A stretch of 16,978 bases of DNA from JAPLJQ01 sp037143735 (GTDB taxonomy: Bacteria; Desulfobacterota; Syntrophia; Syntrophales; UBA2185): contig JBAWYD010000053.1 in NCBI GenBank assembly GCA_037143735.1, forward strand, positions 1-16,978, in the 5' to 3' direction. A program made the position numbers and the translations under genes. This document shows positions 7,970-15,604 of this stretch, piece by piece. How positions within the stretch are numbered: the stretch's first letter is position 1; the number at the start of each line of letters is the position of its first letter. The notes under the pieces were generated by a model. The model saw only the letters and a program-made list of their open reading frames with translations. It made no database searches and was not told the origin of the DNA.

Positions 7970-8016
7970 CAGGTCTTTTGTTATGCCGTTCGTAGAATGC
8001 TTAAATGAAAGACCTG
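7970..8016. repeat. 9-bp inverted repeat between ptsI and plsB
   Basis: CAGGTCTTT (7970-7978) and AAAGACCTG (8008-8016) are perfect complements around a 29-nt loop, extendable by two G-T pairs. No T run follows on either strand, so it does not look like a terminator. It could be an mRNA processing or stability element that lets ptsHI and plsB be expressed at different levels, which is an inference. Confidence 0.5.
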
Positions 8017-8028
8017 CCCCTCTGCCTG

Positions 8029-9810
8029 TCAGTGATTATTATTGGGAAATTCTTCGGGGAATCGCTCTTGCATATAGCGTTTCACAAATTCCCGAATCTC
8101 AGCAGCCGAGGAAAAGGTCATGACTTTCTTCAGCAACTCCCGGGAATCTTTCAGTGTGGATTCCCTGATGATTTTCTTTACCCTCGGGATGGCAAGGGGG
8201 TTCATACTCAATTCATCAATCTCGAGGCCCAGAAGTATCAGGAGGTTTGTCGGTTCGCCGGCCATCTCCCCGCACATGGCTACACGAATGCCTGCCCGAT
8301 GACCGGCATCAACGACCTGTTTTATCAGTCTTAAAACTGCCGGGTGAAGGGGTTCATATAAGTAGGTCACCCGTTCATTGATCCGGTCTATTGCCAGAAC
8401 ATACTGAATCAGGTCATTTGTTCCGATGCTGAAAAAATCCACCTCTTTTGCCAGTTCGTCGGCAATGATCACCGCAGAAGGAACCTCTATCATGACTCCG
8501 ATTTCTATATCATCCCCCACGGGCACACCTTTTGCCGAAAGATCGTCCTTCACTTCGCAGAAGATCTGCTTCGCCTCGCGGATTTCCTCGATCCCGGAAA
8601 TCATGGGGAACATAATCCTCGTCTTGCCGTAAGCGCTTGCACGGGCAATGGCCCGCAACTGGACCTTGAAAAGGTCAACTTCCTTCAGACAGAAACGGAT
8701 CGCCCTCAAGCCCATCTGGGGGTTCATTTCTTTGGCCAGCTTAGGATCTGAATAAAACTTGTCGCCCCCAAGATCGAAAGTCCTGATGGTGGACCACTTC
8801 AGGCCCTCCACGCCGACCACCTGCCGGTAATGGGAAAAATGCTCTTCCTCCGTTGGAAGCTGTTCTTTGTTGATGTAAATAAACTCCGTTCTGTATAGGC
8901 CAATCCCTTCCGCTCCATGAACGATGGCGGAGGGAATCTCTTCAATAAATTCGATATTGCCTCCGATCTCCACTTTATAATTGTCCTTCGTTACCGCCGG
9001 GAGTCTCGCGTACTTCAGGAAATCTTCCTGCTTCTCCTCATAGTGTTTCTTCTTGTCTTCATATCTCTGAATCATTTCCGGATCAGGATTGATGACAATG
9101 AGACCGGCTGATCCATCAATAATGACGGTATCGTTCATTCTGACAGATCTTGTAACACGCTCCAGGCCTACAACGGCAGGGATTCCGACCGCCCGGGCTA
9201 CAATCGCCGTATGAGAGGTCTTTCCCCCCATATCCGTGGCAAATCCCAGAACCTTGTTGATCATCATTCGGGCCGTATCAGCCGGCGACAGATCAACGGC
9301 AATGACAACGCCCTTCTCACCGATATTCGCAATGGATTCCTGCCCCTTGCCGATCAGGTTTCTCAGAATCATCTGCCCCACATAACGAATATCGCTGAGC
9401 CGTCCTTTCAAATACTCATCGTCTACTTTTTCAAAGATGCTCCGATATCTGTCGATGGTCATCCTGAGGGCCCATTCAACATTTACGCCCATTTCACGGA
9501 TTTTCTTGATCGTATGGTTGATAAACATCCTGTCTTTAAGAATCATGATGTGGACATCAATGATATACAGCGGTTCGCGACCGGCCATTTCGGTGAGTTT
9601 ATTTTTGATTTCGAGAAGTTGTTTCTCCGACTCCTTCAGGGCAGATCTGAACCGTTTAATCTCCTTGTATACAAGGGTTTTATCCCGCAACTTATAAAAA
9701 GAAACCTGTGAATCGAGGCGGTCAAAGAGGTGAGCCTCCCCTATGACAATACCCGGTGAAACCCCGATTCCTTTAAGAACAACTGTTTTCCCTTCTACAT
9801 CAGGATGCAT
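8029..9810 (-). CDS. ptsI: PTS Enzyme I (phosphoenolpyruvate-protein phosphotransferase)
   Basis: Enzyme I takes phosphate from phosphoenolpyruvate onto a histidine and passes it to HPr, the first step of the sugar phosphotransferase system or its regulatory branch. The 593 residues are full length for the family (about 570-590). Parts in order are: the N-terminal swivelling domain with GVSPGIVIGEA; the HPr-binding helices at about 40-150; the active-site GGKTSHTAIVARA with His200; the PEP-binding barrel with GIGLYRTEFIY (Arg307); IEVPSAV near 443; FFSIGTNDLIQY near 460; and catalytic Cys513 in VAMCGEMAGE. The upstream frame permits TTG at 9813, but ATG at 9810 has GGAG 7 nt ahead and overlaps the ptsH stop by one base (TGATG), so coupling is likely. 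No sugar-specific EII gene is in the window, so sugar uptake and a purely regulatory role are both possible. Confidence 0.97.
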   Translation of the reverse strand: MHPDVEGKTVVLKGIGVSPGIVIGEAHLFDRLDSQVSFYKLRDKTLVYKEIKRFRSALKESEKQLLEIKNKLTEMAGREPLYIIDVHIMILKDRMFINHTIKKIREMGVNVEWALRMTIDRYRSIFEKVDDEYLKGRLSDIRYVGQMILRNLIGKGQESIANIGEKGVVIAVDLSPADTARMMINKVLGFATDMGGKTSHTAIVARAVGIPAVVGLERVTRSVRMNDTVIIDGSAGLIVINPDPEMIQRYEDKKKHYEEKQEDFLKYARLPAVTKDNYKVEIGGNIEFIEEIPSAIVHGAEGIGLYRTEFIYINKEQLPTEEEHFSHYRQVVGVEGLKWSTIRTFDLGGDKFYSDPKLAKEMNPQMGLRAIRFCLKEVDLFKVQLRAIARASAYGKTRIMFPMISGIEEIREAKQIFCEVKDDLSAKGVPVGDDIEIGVMIEVPSAVIIADELAKEVDFFSIGTNDLIQYVLAIDRINERVTYLYEPLHPAVLRLIKQVVDAGHRAGIRVAMCGEMAGEPTNLLILLGLEIDELSMNPLAIPRVKKIIRESTLKDSRELLKKVMTFSSAAEIREFVKRYMQERFPEEFPNNNH

Positions 9811-10079
9811 CAATCTTCTCCAAATTTATCTTCAATCAATTTTCCGAGACTTTTCATGGCCTCACGGGCGTCTGTCCCTTCCGCCCTTATTGTAATCCAG
9901 CTCCCCCTGGGACAGGCGAGCGTCAGAATACTGAGCAGGCTCTTGCCATTTACCTCCTGACCATCTCTCTCAAGAAATATTCTTGATTTATATTGAGTGG
10001 CTATGTTAACCAGCCGGGCAGCGGCTCTCGCATGAAGACCCAGCTTGTTTCTAATTTCAAAAGATTTAATTTTCTCCAT
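9810..10079 (-). CDS. ptsH: PTS phosphocarrier protein HPr
   Basis: HPr is the small cytoplasmic phosphocarrier between Enzyme I and the EIIA proteins. It has 89 residues with the active-site motif LGLHARAA, His16, and the second conserved site VNGKSLLSILTLACPRG with Ser47 in the position phosphorylated by HPr kinase. The Ser site is conserved in form, which suggests but does not prove an HprK elsewhere in the genome. It is the first gene of the ptsH-ptsI run; the stop overlaps the ptsI ATG. ATG at 10079 follows GAGACGGT and aligns with HPr N-termini. Confidence 0.97.
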   Translation of the reverse strand: MEKIKSFEIRNKLGLHARAAARLVNIATQYKSRIFLERDGQEVNGKSLLSILTLACPRGSWITIRAEGTDAREAMKSLGKLIEDKFGED

Positions 10080-10152
10080 ACCGTCTCATACCTTTTTGCG
10101 CGATTGACTAACATGAATGGGCTGCGAAGTCAATTCATTAGACAACCGCTCT

Positions 10153-10182
10153 ATCATATTAAACACTTGCCTTTCATGTAAT
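10153..10182 (-). promoter_or_regulatory. Candidate ptsH promoter
   Basis: On the minus strand ATTACA (10182-10177) and TATGAT (10158-10153) are separated by 18 nt. The -10 box matches consensus at five of six bases. Transcription would begin near 10146 and give a leader of about 67 nt before ptsH. Confidence 0.4.
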
Positions 10183-10251
10183 TATTTTCTCTTAATTTTC
10201 CTGATTTTTCTCTTGACATGATTTTCTTAATTTGTTAGGTAGTCCAGCTTT

Positions 10252-10280
10252 TTGACGAGCATTCATTATATTAAAATAAT
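10252..10280 (+). promoter_or_regulatory. Candidate promoter of the PxxKW gene
   Basis: TTGACG (10252-10257) is followed after 17 nt by AATAAT (10275-10280), five of six matches in each box, with AAAGGGG ahead of the gene start. A second possible -35, a perfect TTGACA at 10213-10218, has only a poor -10 (TAGGTA at 10236). Confidence 0.5.
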
Positions 10281-10312
10281 AAAGGGTAAAAAAAGAAAGG
10301 GGTGTGTTTCTT

Positions 10313-10594
10313 ATGGTCTGTCAAACCATCAAAAGTGGCTCGGAATGTGCTTTCATGTCCAAGAAAGGTTGCGGTTTTAATGGAGGCAGCTGTCATGCGA
10401 TTAGTGAAAAGTGTGAAAGTTGCAGCAAAATTCTGGAAAATTCTACGGGGCAGTACTGCAGGGTCTATCCTGATCCTGCCAGCAAGTGGCTTATGGGAAA
10501 TTGTCCGACTGCCACTCATATCACGAAGGAAATCAAAGAGGTCTCGCAAAAGCTCAATCCGATCAAGGCCTCCAAAAGATCATCTAAACACTAA
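10313..10594 (+). CDS. PxxKW-family cysteine-rich protein, function unknown
   Basis: This is a small 93-residue soluble protein that I recognise as the PxxKW cysteine-rich family known mainly from Deltaproteobacteria. No biochemical role is established to my knowledge. It has eight cysteines at 3, 12, 20, 27, 34, 37, 49 and 64, including a CESC pair at 34-37, and His28 and His69. The naming motif is PDPASKW at 53-59, followed by MGNCPTATHI. The basic tail has no cysteine. No signal peptide or membrane segment is seen, so a cytoplasmic metal- or Fe-S-binding protein is plausible by inference. ATG at 10313 is preferred over GTG at 10304 because AAAGGGG then sits about 10 nt away and the protein begins MVCQTIK, as in relatives I recall. 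It has its own promoter and terminator and stands alone. Confidence 0.85.
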   Translation: MVCQTIKSGSECAFMSKKGCGFNGGSCHAISEKCESCSKILENSTGQYCRVYPDPASKWLMGNCPTATHITKEIKEVSQKLNPIKASKRSSKH

Positions 10595-10596
10595 GA

Positions 10597-10646
10597 AAAA
10601 GGGGACATGCTCCTTTTTCATTCGAAAAAGTAGCATGTCCCCTTTT
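10597..10646. terminator. Long bidirectional hairpin terminator, REP-like
   Basis: The arm AAAAGGGGACATGCT pairs with AGCATGTCCCCTTTT. After a single C/T mismatch the stem continues as CTTTTTC/GAAAAAG, leaving a 4-nt loop, so 22 of 23 positions pair. T runs end the arm on both strands, so it can stop the plus-strand PxxKW transcript and the minus-strand merR transcript. The stem is unusually long for a simple terminator and resembles a dispersed palindromic element. Confidence 0.85.
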
Positions 10647-10654
10647 ATCACTAC

Positions 10655-10993
10655 TTAACTGACGATACCTCTGATCTCCCGCAGTCCTTTTTTAATTTCA
10701 AGCAAAAGTTCCCGGTCGCGATCCCGATCGTCCCGTATCACGTCACCCCTGATTTTCGATAATTGCCGCTTCGCGCCACTGATCGTGTATTTATCCATGT
10801 AGAGAAGTTTTTTTATGGTCAACAGTTCCTCTACATCTTTCCTTCTGTACAGCCGCTGATCCGATTTCGTCCGAATCGGCTTGACTGATTTGAACTCCGA
10901 TTCCCAGTATCTTACGACATAAGGATCGACGCTGAGGATCTTGCTGACCTCGCCGATGCGAAAATACGTCTTTTCCGGAATGGGGACGTCCAT
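10655..10993 (-). CDS. MerR-family DNA-binding regulator
   Basis: A 112-residue protein with an N-terminal winged helix-turn-helix of the MerR type. KTYFRIGEVSKILSVDPYVVRYWESEF at 8-34 is the helix-turn-helix, and the wing QRLYRRKDVEELLTIKKLLY follows at 46-65. The remainder is a charged helix at about 70-108 that could form the dimer coiled coil. No C-terminal effector domain or metal-binding cysteines are present, unlike MerR or CueR, so the inducer is unknown. ATG at 10993 has AGGA 5 nt upstream. It lies 183 nt after ihfA in the same direction, an arrangement I recall as frequent in Deltaproteobacteria, and ends at the bidirectional terminator, so it is probably the last gene of the operon. 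Confidence 0.88.
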   Translation of the reverse strand: MDVPIPEKTYFRIGEVSKILSVDPYVVRYWESEFKSVKPIRTKSDQRLYRRKDVEELLTIKKLLYMDKYTISGAKRQLSKIRGDVIRDDRDRDRELLLEIKKGLREIRGIVS

Positions 10994-11106
10994 ACAAATC
11001 CTAAATCCTGATTTCCAAACGACGACACAACGTGCCGTTTTTCGCTATTTAGCGGGGGTTGTCACAAACCGCCCCCCAAAAAAGAGAAAAATCAAAGGTT
11101 CTGATC

Positions 11107-11130
11107 AAAATCCGTATGAAATTGGATTTT
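11107..11130 (-). terminator. Weak hairpin in the ihfA-merR gap
   Basis: AAAATCC and GGATTTT form a 7-bp stem around a 10-nt loop, with T-rich sequence further downstream on the minus strand. It could give partial termination after ihfA. The 183-nt gap also holds CGCTATTTAGCG (11043-11054) and G/C runs, with no gene and no convincing promoter. Confidence 0.3.
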
Positions 11131-11176
11131 TATAGTATTTAGGATGTTGTGCTCAGAGCTTCATGTAATGATCGGC

Positions 11177-11452
11177 TCATCCATTCAGGGCTTTTCGGAG
11201 CACCTGACTCGACTTGAAAGTCAGCACCTTCCTGGCGGATATTTCTATCTCACTTCCAGTTTGGGGGTTTCTGCCCCTGCGAGATTTCTTTTCTTTAATG
11301 GAGAAATTGCCGAATCCCGAAATTTTAATTTTCTCTCCGCGGGCGAGACTGTCCTTTATGATTTCAAAAACGGACTCCACAATGATCGCTGAATCCTTTT
11401 TTGAAAACCCGAGCTTTTCGTAAACATCCTGAATAATATCTATCTTTGTCAT
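11177..11452 (-). CDS. ihfA: Integration host factor subunit alpha (HU/IHF family)
   Basis: IHF is a heterodimeric protein that bends DNA sharply at specific sites and acts in transcription, replication and recombination. The 91 residues contain the HU/IHF core. KISGFGNFSIKEKKSRRGRNPQTG at about 43-66 includes the beta-arm motif GRNPQTG with the proline that wedges into DNA, followed by FKSSQVLRKALNG. The alpha assignment rests on the position right after pheT, as in E. coli. ATG at 11452 has a textbook AGGAGG 6 nt upstream. The gap to pheT is 26 nt, so it is almost certainly co-transcribed. Confidence 0.92.
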   Translation of the reverse strand: MTKIDIIQDVYEKLGFSKKDSAIIVESVFEIIKDSLARGEKIKISGFGNFSIKEKKSRRGRNPQTGSEIEISARKVLTFKSSQVLRKALNG

Positions 11453-11478
11453 CTCCTACCTCCTAAGGAATCTTGCAT

Positions 11479-13917
11479 CTAACTTTCTTCGCCCCTGATT
11501 ATTGCTCCTGTTATATCTACCATCTCTTTTACGATTGCGCTGTGAACATCATTGACCTCATCATCCGTTAAGGTTCGGTCAGAAGCCCGATAGGAAAACC
11601 GCAACCCCAAGCTTTTCATCCCATGGGGAACACTCTTCCCGCAATATACATCAAATATACTTACTTTTTCAAGCAATTCTTTGCTTGCACTCATGGCGAG
11701 GCGAAGCATTTCTTCCGCTTCCATTTCCCATTTCACCAGGAAGGCAACATCTCTCGTAATCGATGGAAATTTCGGCAAAGCCCTGTATATGATTTTCCCG
11801 GAAAAAAGCACCAACAGAACGTCCAGATCCACCTCAAAAGCCACCGCTGTACTTTTCAGATCCATTCTTGCCAGGACGTGGGGATGAATCTCCCCGATAA
11901 AGCCGAGGAACTCGTCCCCCGCATATATCCCGCATGATTTTCCCGGATGGAGAAAAGGTTCCGAATGACCGGACCGGAATTGAACGTCAGAAATCCTGAT
12001 GTCATCAAGGATATTCTCAATACAGCCCTTCAGATCGTAAAAATCCCCGATCATCCCGGGGTCCGTTTTAAAACCGCCGCCGATACAAAGGTCGTCACAT
12101 CTCGATCCTGTGAGAAGACCGGCAAGCTTGTTCTTTTCAAGAGGAAGCTCGCCGTCGTGCCGATGGATAAAAATTCTTCCCGTTTCAAATACCCTGAGGT
12201 TAATATTTCCCGCACGGGAATTATTTTTCATTGTTTCCAGGAGACCGTACACAAGGGTCGACCGCATAACCGACTGATCTTCCGTCAGGGGATTTCTGAT
12301 CTTTACCAGATTTCTTCTTTCGTCATTTTCATTCAACCCCAGGATATCAACCGCGTCCGGCGTAATAAAGCTAAATGTAATCACCTCGGAATAACCGGAT
12401 CCTTTAAGAAGTCCTCGGATTCTTTCCTCAAGAATCAACTTGCCATCCACGGATGCAGGAGCAACGGATACATCCGGCAGGGTTACCAGAATCCGGTCAT
12501 ATCCGTATAGTCTGGCCACCTCTTCGATCAAATCGATCTCCCTTGTCATATCCACACGATAAGTGGGCGGCGTCACGCTGTATTTTCCTTTGCCTTCCTC
12601 ACAGACATCCATTTCGAGTCTCTTCAAGATATTGACGATATCATCAGCGTCGATATCCGCCCCGAGGATGTCGTTCACCCGCTTGACCCTCAGCGGAATG
12701 TTTTTCGCCGTCTGAACGGTCATCGGATATTGATCGATACATCCCCTGAAAATCGTGCCGCCCGCCAGTTCCGCCATCAACTGTGCCGCCCTGTCCGAAG
12801 CCCTGATCACCCCTTTGGGATCCACGCCCCGTCCGAACCTGAATGCGGCGTCCGTACTCATTCCCAGCCATTTTGCGGATATGCGGATTGAAGAAGGGTT
12901 GAAGTAGGCGGACTCAAGAAGAATCGTCTCCGTATCCTCCTTGACTTCCGAGTTGAGACCCCCCATGATGCCTGCAATGGCCACAGGTTTAACCCCGTCA
13001 CAGATCATCAGCGTATCGGGTCTCAGGATGCGCTCTTTCTCATCGAGAGAGATAAATCGTTCTCCGTCAAGCGACCGCCTTACCACAATACGCCCCTCCT
13101 CAAGATACCGGAAATCAAATGCATGGAGGGGCTGTCCCCACTCCATCATCACAAAATTGGTGATATCCACAATATTGTTGATGGCACGCAAACCGACGGC
13201 TTCGAGCCTCTGGCGCAGCCACAGTGGCGACGATCCGATTTTAACGTTCCTGATGATCCTGACGCTGTATCTCGGGCAAAGATCCGGGTCCAGTATATCA
13301 ACCGACGTGATCCTGCGAATGTCCTCCTTGTTTTCCTTCACCGCGACAACAGGATATCTTACCGCTCCCCCCGTAATCGCCGCAACCTCCCTGGCAATTC
13401 CGATGATGCTCAGGCAGTCGGAACGGTTGGGTGTAATCCCGACATCGAAAACCGTATCCTTCAAATCAAGGATATCCGCCAGATCCCGGCCCGGAGAAAG
13501 ATCCTTCGAAAGGATCATGATTCCGTCGGCGTCATCACCGACACCGAGTTCCTGTTCTGAGCAGAGCATCCCTTCGGATAATTCCCCCCGGATCCTCGAA
13601 CTTTTAATGGTATAACCGCCCGGAATTGTTGCACCAACTTTCGCCAGAGGAACCATGTCACCACAATTGATATTGCCGGCGCCGCAGACGATGGGATACG
13701 TGGCATCCCCCGTGGTGACGTCGCAAAGGAAACATTTATCTGCATTGGGGTGGGTTTTTACCGACAATATTTTTGCAGCGACGACATTGGAAAAGGCTGG
13801 GCCTGTTTCATGGAAGGATTCCACCTCAAGACCGGACATGGTAAGCCTGTCGACAAGCTCCGCCGGGGAGAGGTGAAAATCAACGTAATCTTTAAGCCAT
13901 CTCAGACTGACCAGCAT
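11479..13917 (-). CDS. pheT: Phenylalanyl-tRNA synthetase beta subunit
   Basis: PheT pairs with PheS in an alpha2beta2 enzyme that charges tRNA-Phe. The 812 residues match the long bacterial form. In order, they show the start MLVSLRWLKDYVDF; the EMAP/OB tRNA-binding fold at about 40-150 (AKILSVKTHPNADKCFLC); the B3/B4 editing region at about 210-380 (RAINNIVDITNFVMMEWGQP); the B5 domain at about 400-475 (RVKRVNDILGADI); a catalytic-like core (GYSEVITFSF, RNPLTEDQSVMR); and the C-terminal FDX-ACB anticodon-binding domain from LPKFPSITRDVAFLV to the end. ATG at 13917 is 8 nt after the pheS stop, with GAG in the gap. No disruption is seen. Confidence 0.98.
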   Translation of the reverse strand: MLVSLRWLKDYVDFHLSPAELVDRLTMSGLEVESFHETGPAFSNVVAAKILSVKTHPNADKCFLCDVTTGDATYPIVCGAGNINCGDMVPLAKVGATIPGGYTIKSSRIRGELSEGMLCSEQELGVGDDADGIMILSKDLSPGRDLADILDLKDTVFDVGITPNRSDCLSIIGIAREVAAITGGAVRYPVVAVKENKEDIRRITSVDILDPDLCPRYSVRIIRNVKIGSSPLWLRQRLEAVGLRAINNIVDITNFVMMEWGQPLHAFDFRYLEEGRIVVRRSLDGERFISLDEKERILRPDTLMICDGVKPVAIAGIMGGLNSEVKEDTETILLESAYFNPSSIRISAKWLGMSTDAAFRFGRGVDPKGVIRASDRAAQLMAELAGGTIFRGCIDQYPMTVQTAKNIPLRVKRVNDILGADIDADDIVNILKRLEMDVCEEGKGKYSVTPPTYRVDMTREIDLIEEVARLYGYDRILVTLPDVSVAPASVDGKLILEERIRGLLKGSGYSEVITFSFITPDAVDILGLNENDERRNLVKIRNPLTEDQSVMRSTLVYGLLETMKNNSRAGNINLRVFETGRIFIHRHDGELPLEKNKLAGLLTGSRCDDLCIGGGFKTDPGMIGDFYDLKGCIENILDDIRISDVQFRSGHSEPFLHPGKSCGIYAGDEFLGFIGEIHPHVLARMDLKSTAVAFEVDLDVLLVLFSGKIIYRALPKFPSITRDVAFLVKWEMEAEEMLRLAMSASKELLEKVSIFDVYCGKSVPHGMKSLGLRFSYRASDRTLTDDEVNDVHSAIVKEMVDITGAIIRGEES

Positions 13918-13925
13918 AATTATCT

Positions 13926-14942
13926 CTAAAACTGTTCTAAAAATCTCATGTCGTTTTCGAAAAACAGCCGGATATCCGATATTCCGTATTTAAGCATGGC
14001 TATCCGTTCAAGACCGAGACCGAAGGCAAAGCCCGTAAACTCTTCCGGGTCGTAGCCGACATTTTTAAACACCTCCGGGTCCACCATGCCCGAACCCAGG
14101 ATCTCCAGCCAGCCACTGTGACTGCACACACGGCAACCTTCGCCGCGGCACATGACGCACTGCATGTCCACTTCCGCGCTCGGCTCGGTAAATGGAAAAA
14201 AACTGGGACGGAATCTCAGGGATATATCCGCTCCGAACATTTGCCTGACAAAGGATGTGAGAACGCCCTTCAGGTCACCAAAGGTTATTCCCCGATCAAC
14301 GAGCAGCCCTTCAATCTGGTGAAACATGGGCGTATGGGAAATATCCGAATCCGGCCGGTACACCCGTCCGGGAGATAGTATTCTTACCGGAGGTCTCTGC
14401 TTTTCCATGGTCCTGATCTGGACCGGGGATGTATGGGTGCGCAGGACAATATTATCCTCGATATAAAACGTATCCTGCATGTCCCGGGCAGGATGGTTTT
14501 TGGGAATGTTTAACGCCTCAAAATTATAGTAGTCCAGTTCAACTTCCGGACCTTCAACGACAGCAAAGCCGAATCCTGCGAAGATATGACAGATCTCGCG
14601 GCAGACCTGGCTGATCGGATGAGACCGGCCGTACTTTATTTTCCTGCCGGGCAGGGTCACATCAATCCTGTCGCGAAGGAGAATTTCTTCCTCTTTCAGG
14701 TCGGCAATTCTTTCCAGGGCCTTTTCTATCTTTTCCGAAAGGGCTTCCTTGATCTCATTGCACCGTTTTCCGAACAAAGGTCTTTTTTCGGGTTCCACCT
14801 GACCGACATTGCGGAGCACCCCCGTCAGAAGACCCTTTCGCCCCAGGTACCGGGTTCTGATGGCCAAGAACTCCGATTCGGTCCCGGCGGCGCCAATCTC
14901 GTCTTCTGCCTTTTTCTGCAGATCGTCAAGATCTTCGATCAT
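13926..14942 (-). CDS. pheS: Phenylalanyl-tRNA synthetase alpha subunit
   Basis: PheS is the catalytic subunit: it activates phenylalanine and transfers it to tRNA-Phe. The 338 residues are the normal length. Residues 1-95 form the N-terminal coiled coil that reaches the tRNA. The class II core follows with motif 1 around 108-131, motif 2 at TPMFHQIEGLLVDRG (204-218), FTEPSAEVDMQC at 251-262, and motif 3 at FGLGLERIAMLKYGI (307-321). Four cysteines (262, 265, 270, 273) form a CxxC..CxxC pair, as in many bacterial PheS proteins. The start ATG overlaps the rplT stop by 4 nt (ATGA), so there is no room for a pheM-type attenuator, and expression is probably coupled to L20. Confidence 0.98.
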   Translation of the reverse strand: MIEDLDDLQKKAEDEIGAAGTESEFLAIRTRYLGRKGLLTGVLRNVGQVEPEKRPLFGKRCNEIKEALSEKIEKALERIADLKEEEILLRDRIDVTLPGRKIKYGRSHPISQVCREICHIFAGFGFAVVEGPEVELDYYNFEALNIPKNHPARDMQDTFYIEDNIVLRTHTSPVQIRTMEKQRPPVRILSPGRVYRPDSDISHTPMFHQIEGLLVDRGITFGDLKGVLTSFVRQMFGADISLRFRPSFFPFTEPSAEVDMQCVMCRGEGCRVCSHSGWLEILGSGMVDPEVFKNVGYDPEEFTGFAFGLGLERIAMLKYGISDIRLFFENDMRFLEQF

Positions 14943-15298
14943 GCCGCCAGATTACCCTTTGCTACGTTGACGATCGCTGAAAACGCCTGAGGATCATGAA
15001 TGGCAATATCTGAGAGGATCTTCCTGTTGATCTCCACGCCCGCCTTGTTCATTCCGTCAATCAGACGGCTGTAAGTAATATCTTGACTGCGCGCAGCGGC
15101 ATTAATTCTCGCAATCCAGAGCTTTCTGAAATCCCGTTTCCTGACCCTTCTGTCACGGTAGGCATATTTCATCGCCCTGTCCACGGCTTCTGTAGCTGTC
15201 CTCAACAAACGGCTTCTGGCTCCAAAATATCCCTTTGCCAGTTTCAGGATTTTTCTTCTCTTCTTCTTGGCATTAACGCCTCTTTTTACCCTCGACAT
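14939..15298 (-). CDS. rplT: 50S ribosomal protein L20
   Basis: L20 binds 23S rRNA early in large-subunit assembly and, in several bacteria, represses its own operon. The 119 residues are typical, with SRVKRGVNAKKKRRKILKLA at 2-21, GYFGARSRLLRTA at 23-35, YRDRRVRKRDFRKLWIARINAA at about 47-68 and YSRLIDGM near 80. AGGAG lies about 10 nt before ATG 15298. It sits between rpmI (44-nt gap) and pheS (4-nt overlap). Confidence 0.98.
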   Translation of the reverse strand: MSRVKRGVNAKKKRRKILKLAKGYFGARSRLLRTATEAVDRAMKYAYRDRRVRKRDFRKLWIARINAAARSQDITYSRLIDGMNKAGVEINRKILSDIAIHDPQAFSAIVNVAKGNLAA

Positions 15299-15342
15299 CT
15301 CAATTGATCTCCTGCTCGAATCTGTTCATTGTCCGAAATGTT

Positions 15343-15540
15343 TTATAGATACGGAATCAGTCTCTTGATTCCCCGCGTGTCCCGCTTATCAAGAATGGCG
15401 GACTTTCTCAAGTTTCTTTTCCTCTTAGTCGTTTTTGTTGTGAGAATATGGCTGGTGTAGGCTTTGCTTCGTTTCACTTTTCCCGATCCAGTAAGAGAAA
15501 ACCGCTTGGCCGCGCCTCTGTGTGTTTTCAATTTTGGCAT
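15343..15540 (-). CDS. rpmI: 50S ribosomal protein L35
   Basis: L35 is a small basic large-subunit protein. The 65 residues are full length, with the signature MPKLKTHRGAAKRFSLTGSG at 1-20, KRSKAYTSHILTTKT at 23-37 and RKRNLRKSAIL at 39-49. ATG at 15540 has AGGGG about 7 nt upstream. It stands in the conserved infC-rpmI-rplT order. The 64-nt gap after infC holds a perfect palindrome that may affect its expression. Confidence 0.97.
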   Translation of the reverse strand: MPKLKTHRGAAKRFSLTGSGKVKRSKAYTSHILTTKTTKRKRNLRKSAILDKRDTRGIKRLIPYL

Positions 15541-15570
15541 TCCATCACCCCTGTATAAAATTGAATTGCG

Positions 15571-15598
15571 ATGGGTGCAGTTTTAAAACTGCACCCAT
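15571..15598. repeat. Perfect 28-nt palindrome between infC and rpmI
   Basis: The half-site ATGGGTGCAGTTTT is followed directly by its exact complement, so the 28 nt form a 14-bp dyad without spacer. In the operon transcript it would fold with a small AU loop and be followed by a mixed AU sequence rather than a clean U run. On the plus strand T-rich sequence follows, but no plus gene is there. Candidate roles are attenuation, processing, or an L20/IF3-related control site. Confidence 0.8.
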
Positions 15599-15604
15599 TA
15601 TTTA

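Noticed and set aside
6809..8008. 399-codon plus-strand open frame opposite plsB
   Set aside because: The opposite strand carries the conserved acyltransferase; the frame resembles no family and looks like composition-driven openness.
10086..10157. 23-residue open frame (MIERLSNELTSQ...) just upstream of ptsH
   Set aside because: The ribosome-binding site is weak and the ATG overlaps the best -10 box of ptsH, so it would not be on that transcript. It is not PTS-like. A leader peptide cannot be excluded.
10994..11176. Possible tRNA gene in the ihfA-merR gap
   Set aside because: I looked for a T-arm GTTCGAATC-type motif and an acceptor stem with CCA on both strands and found none.
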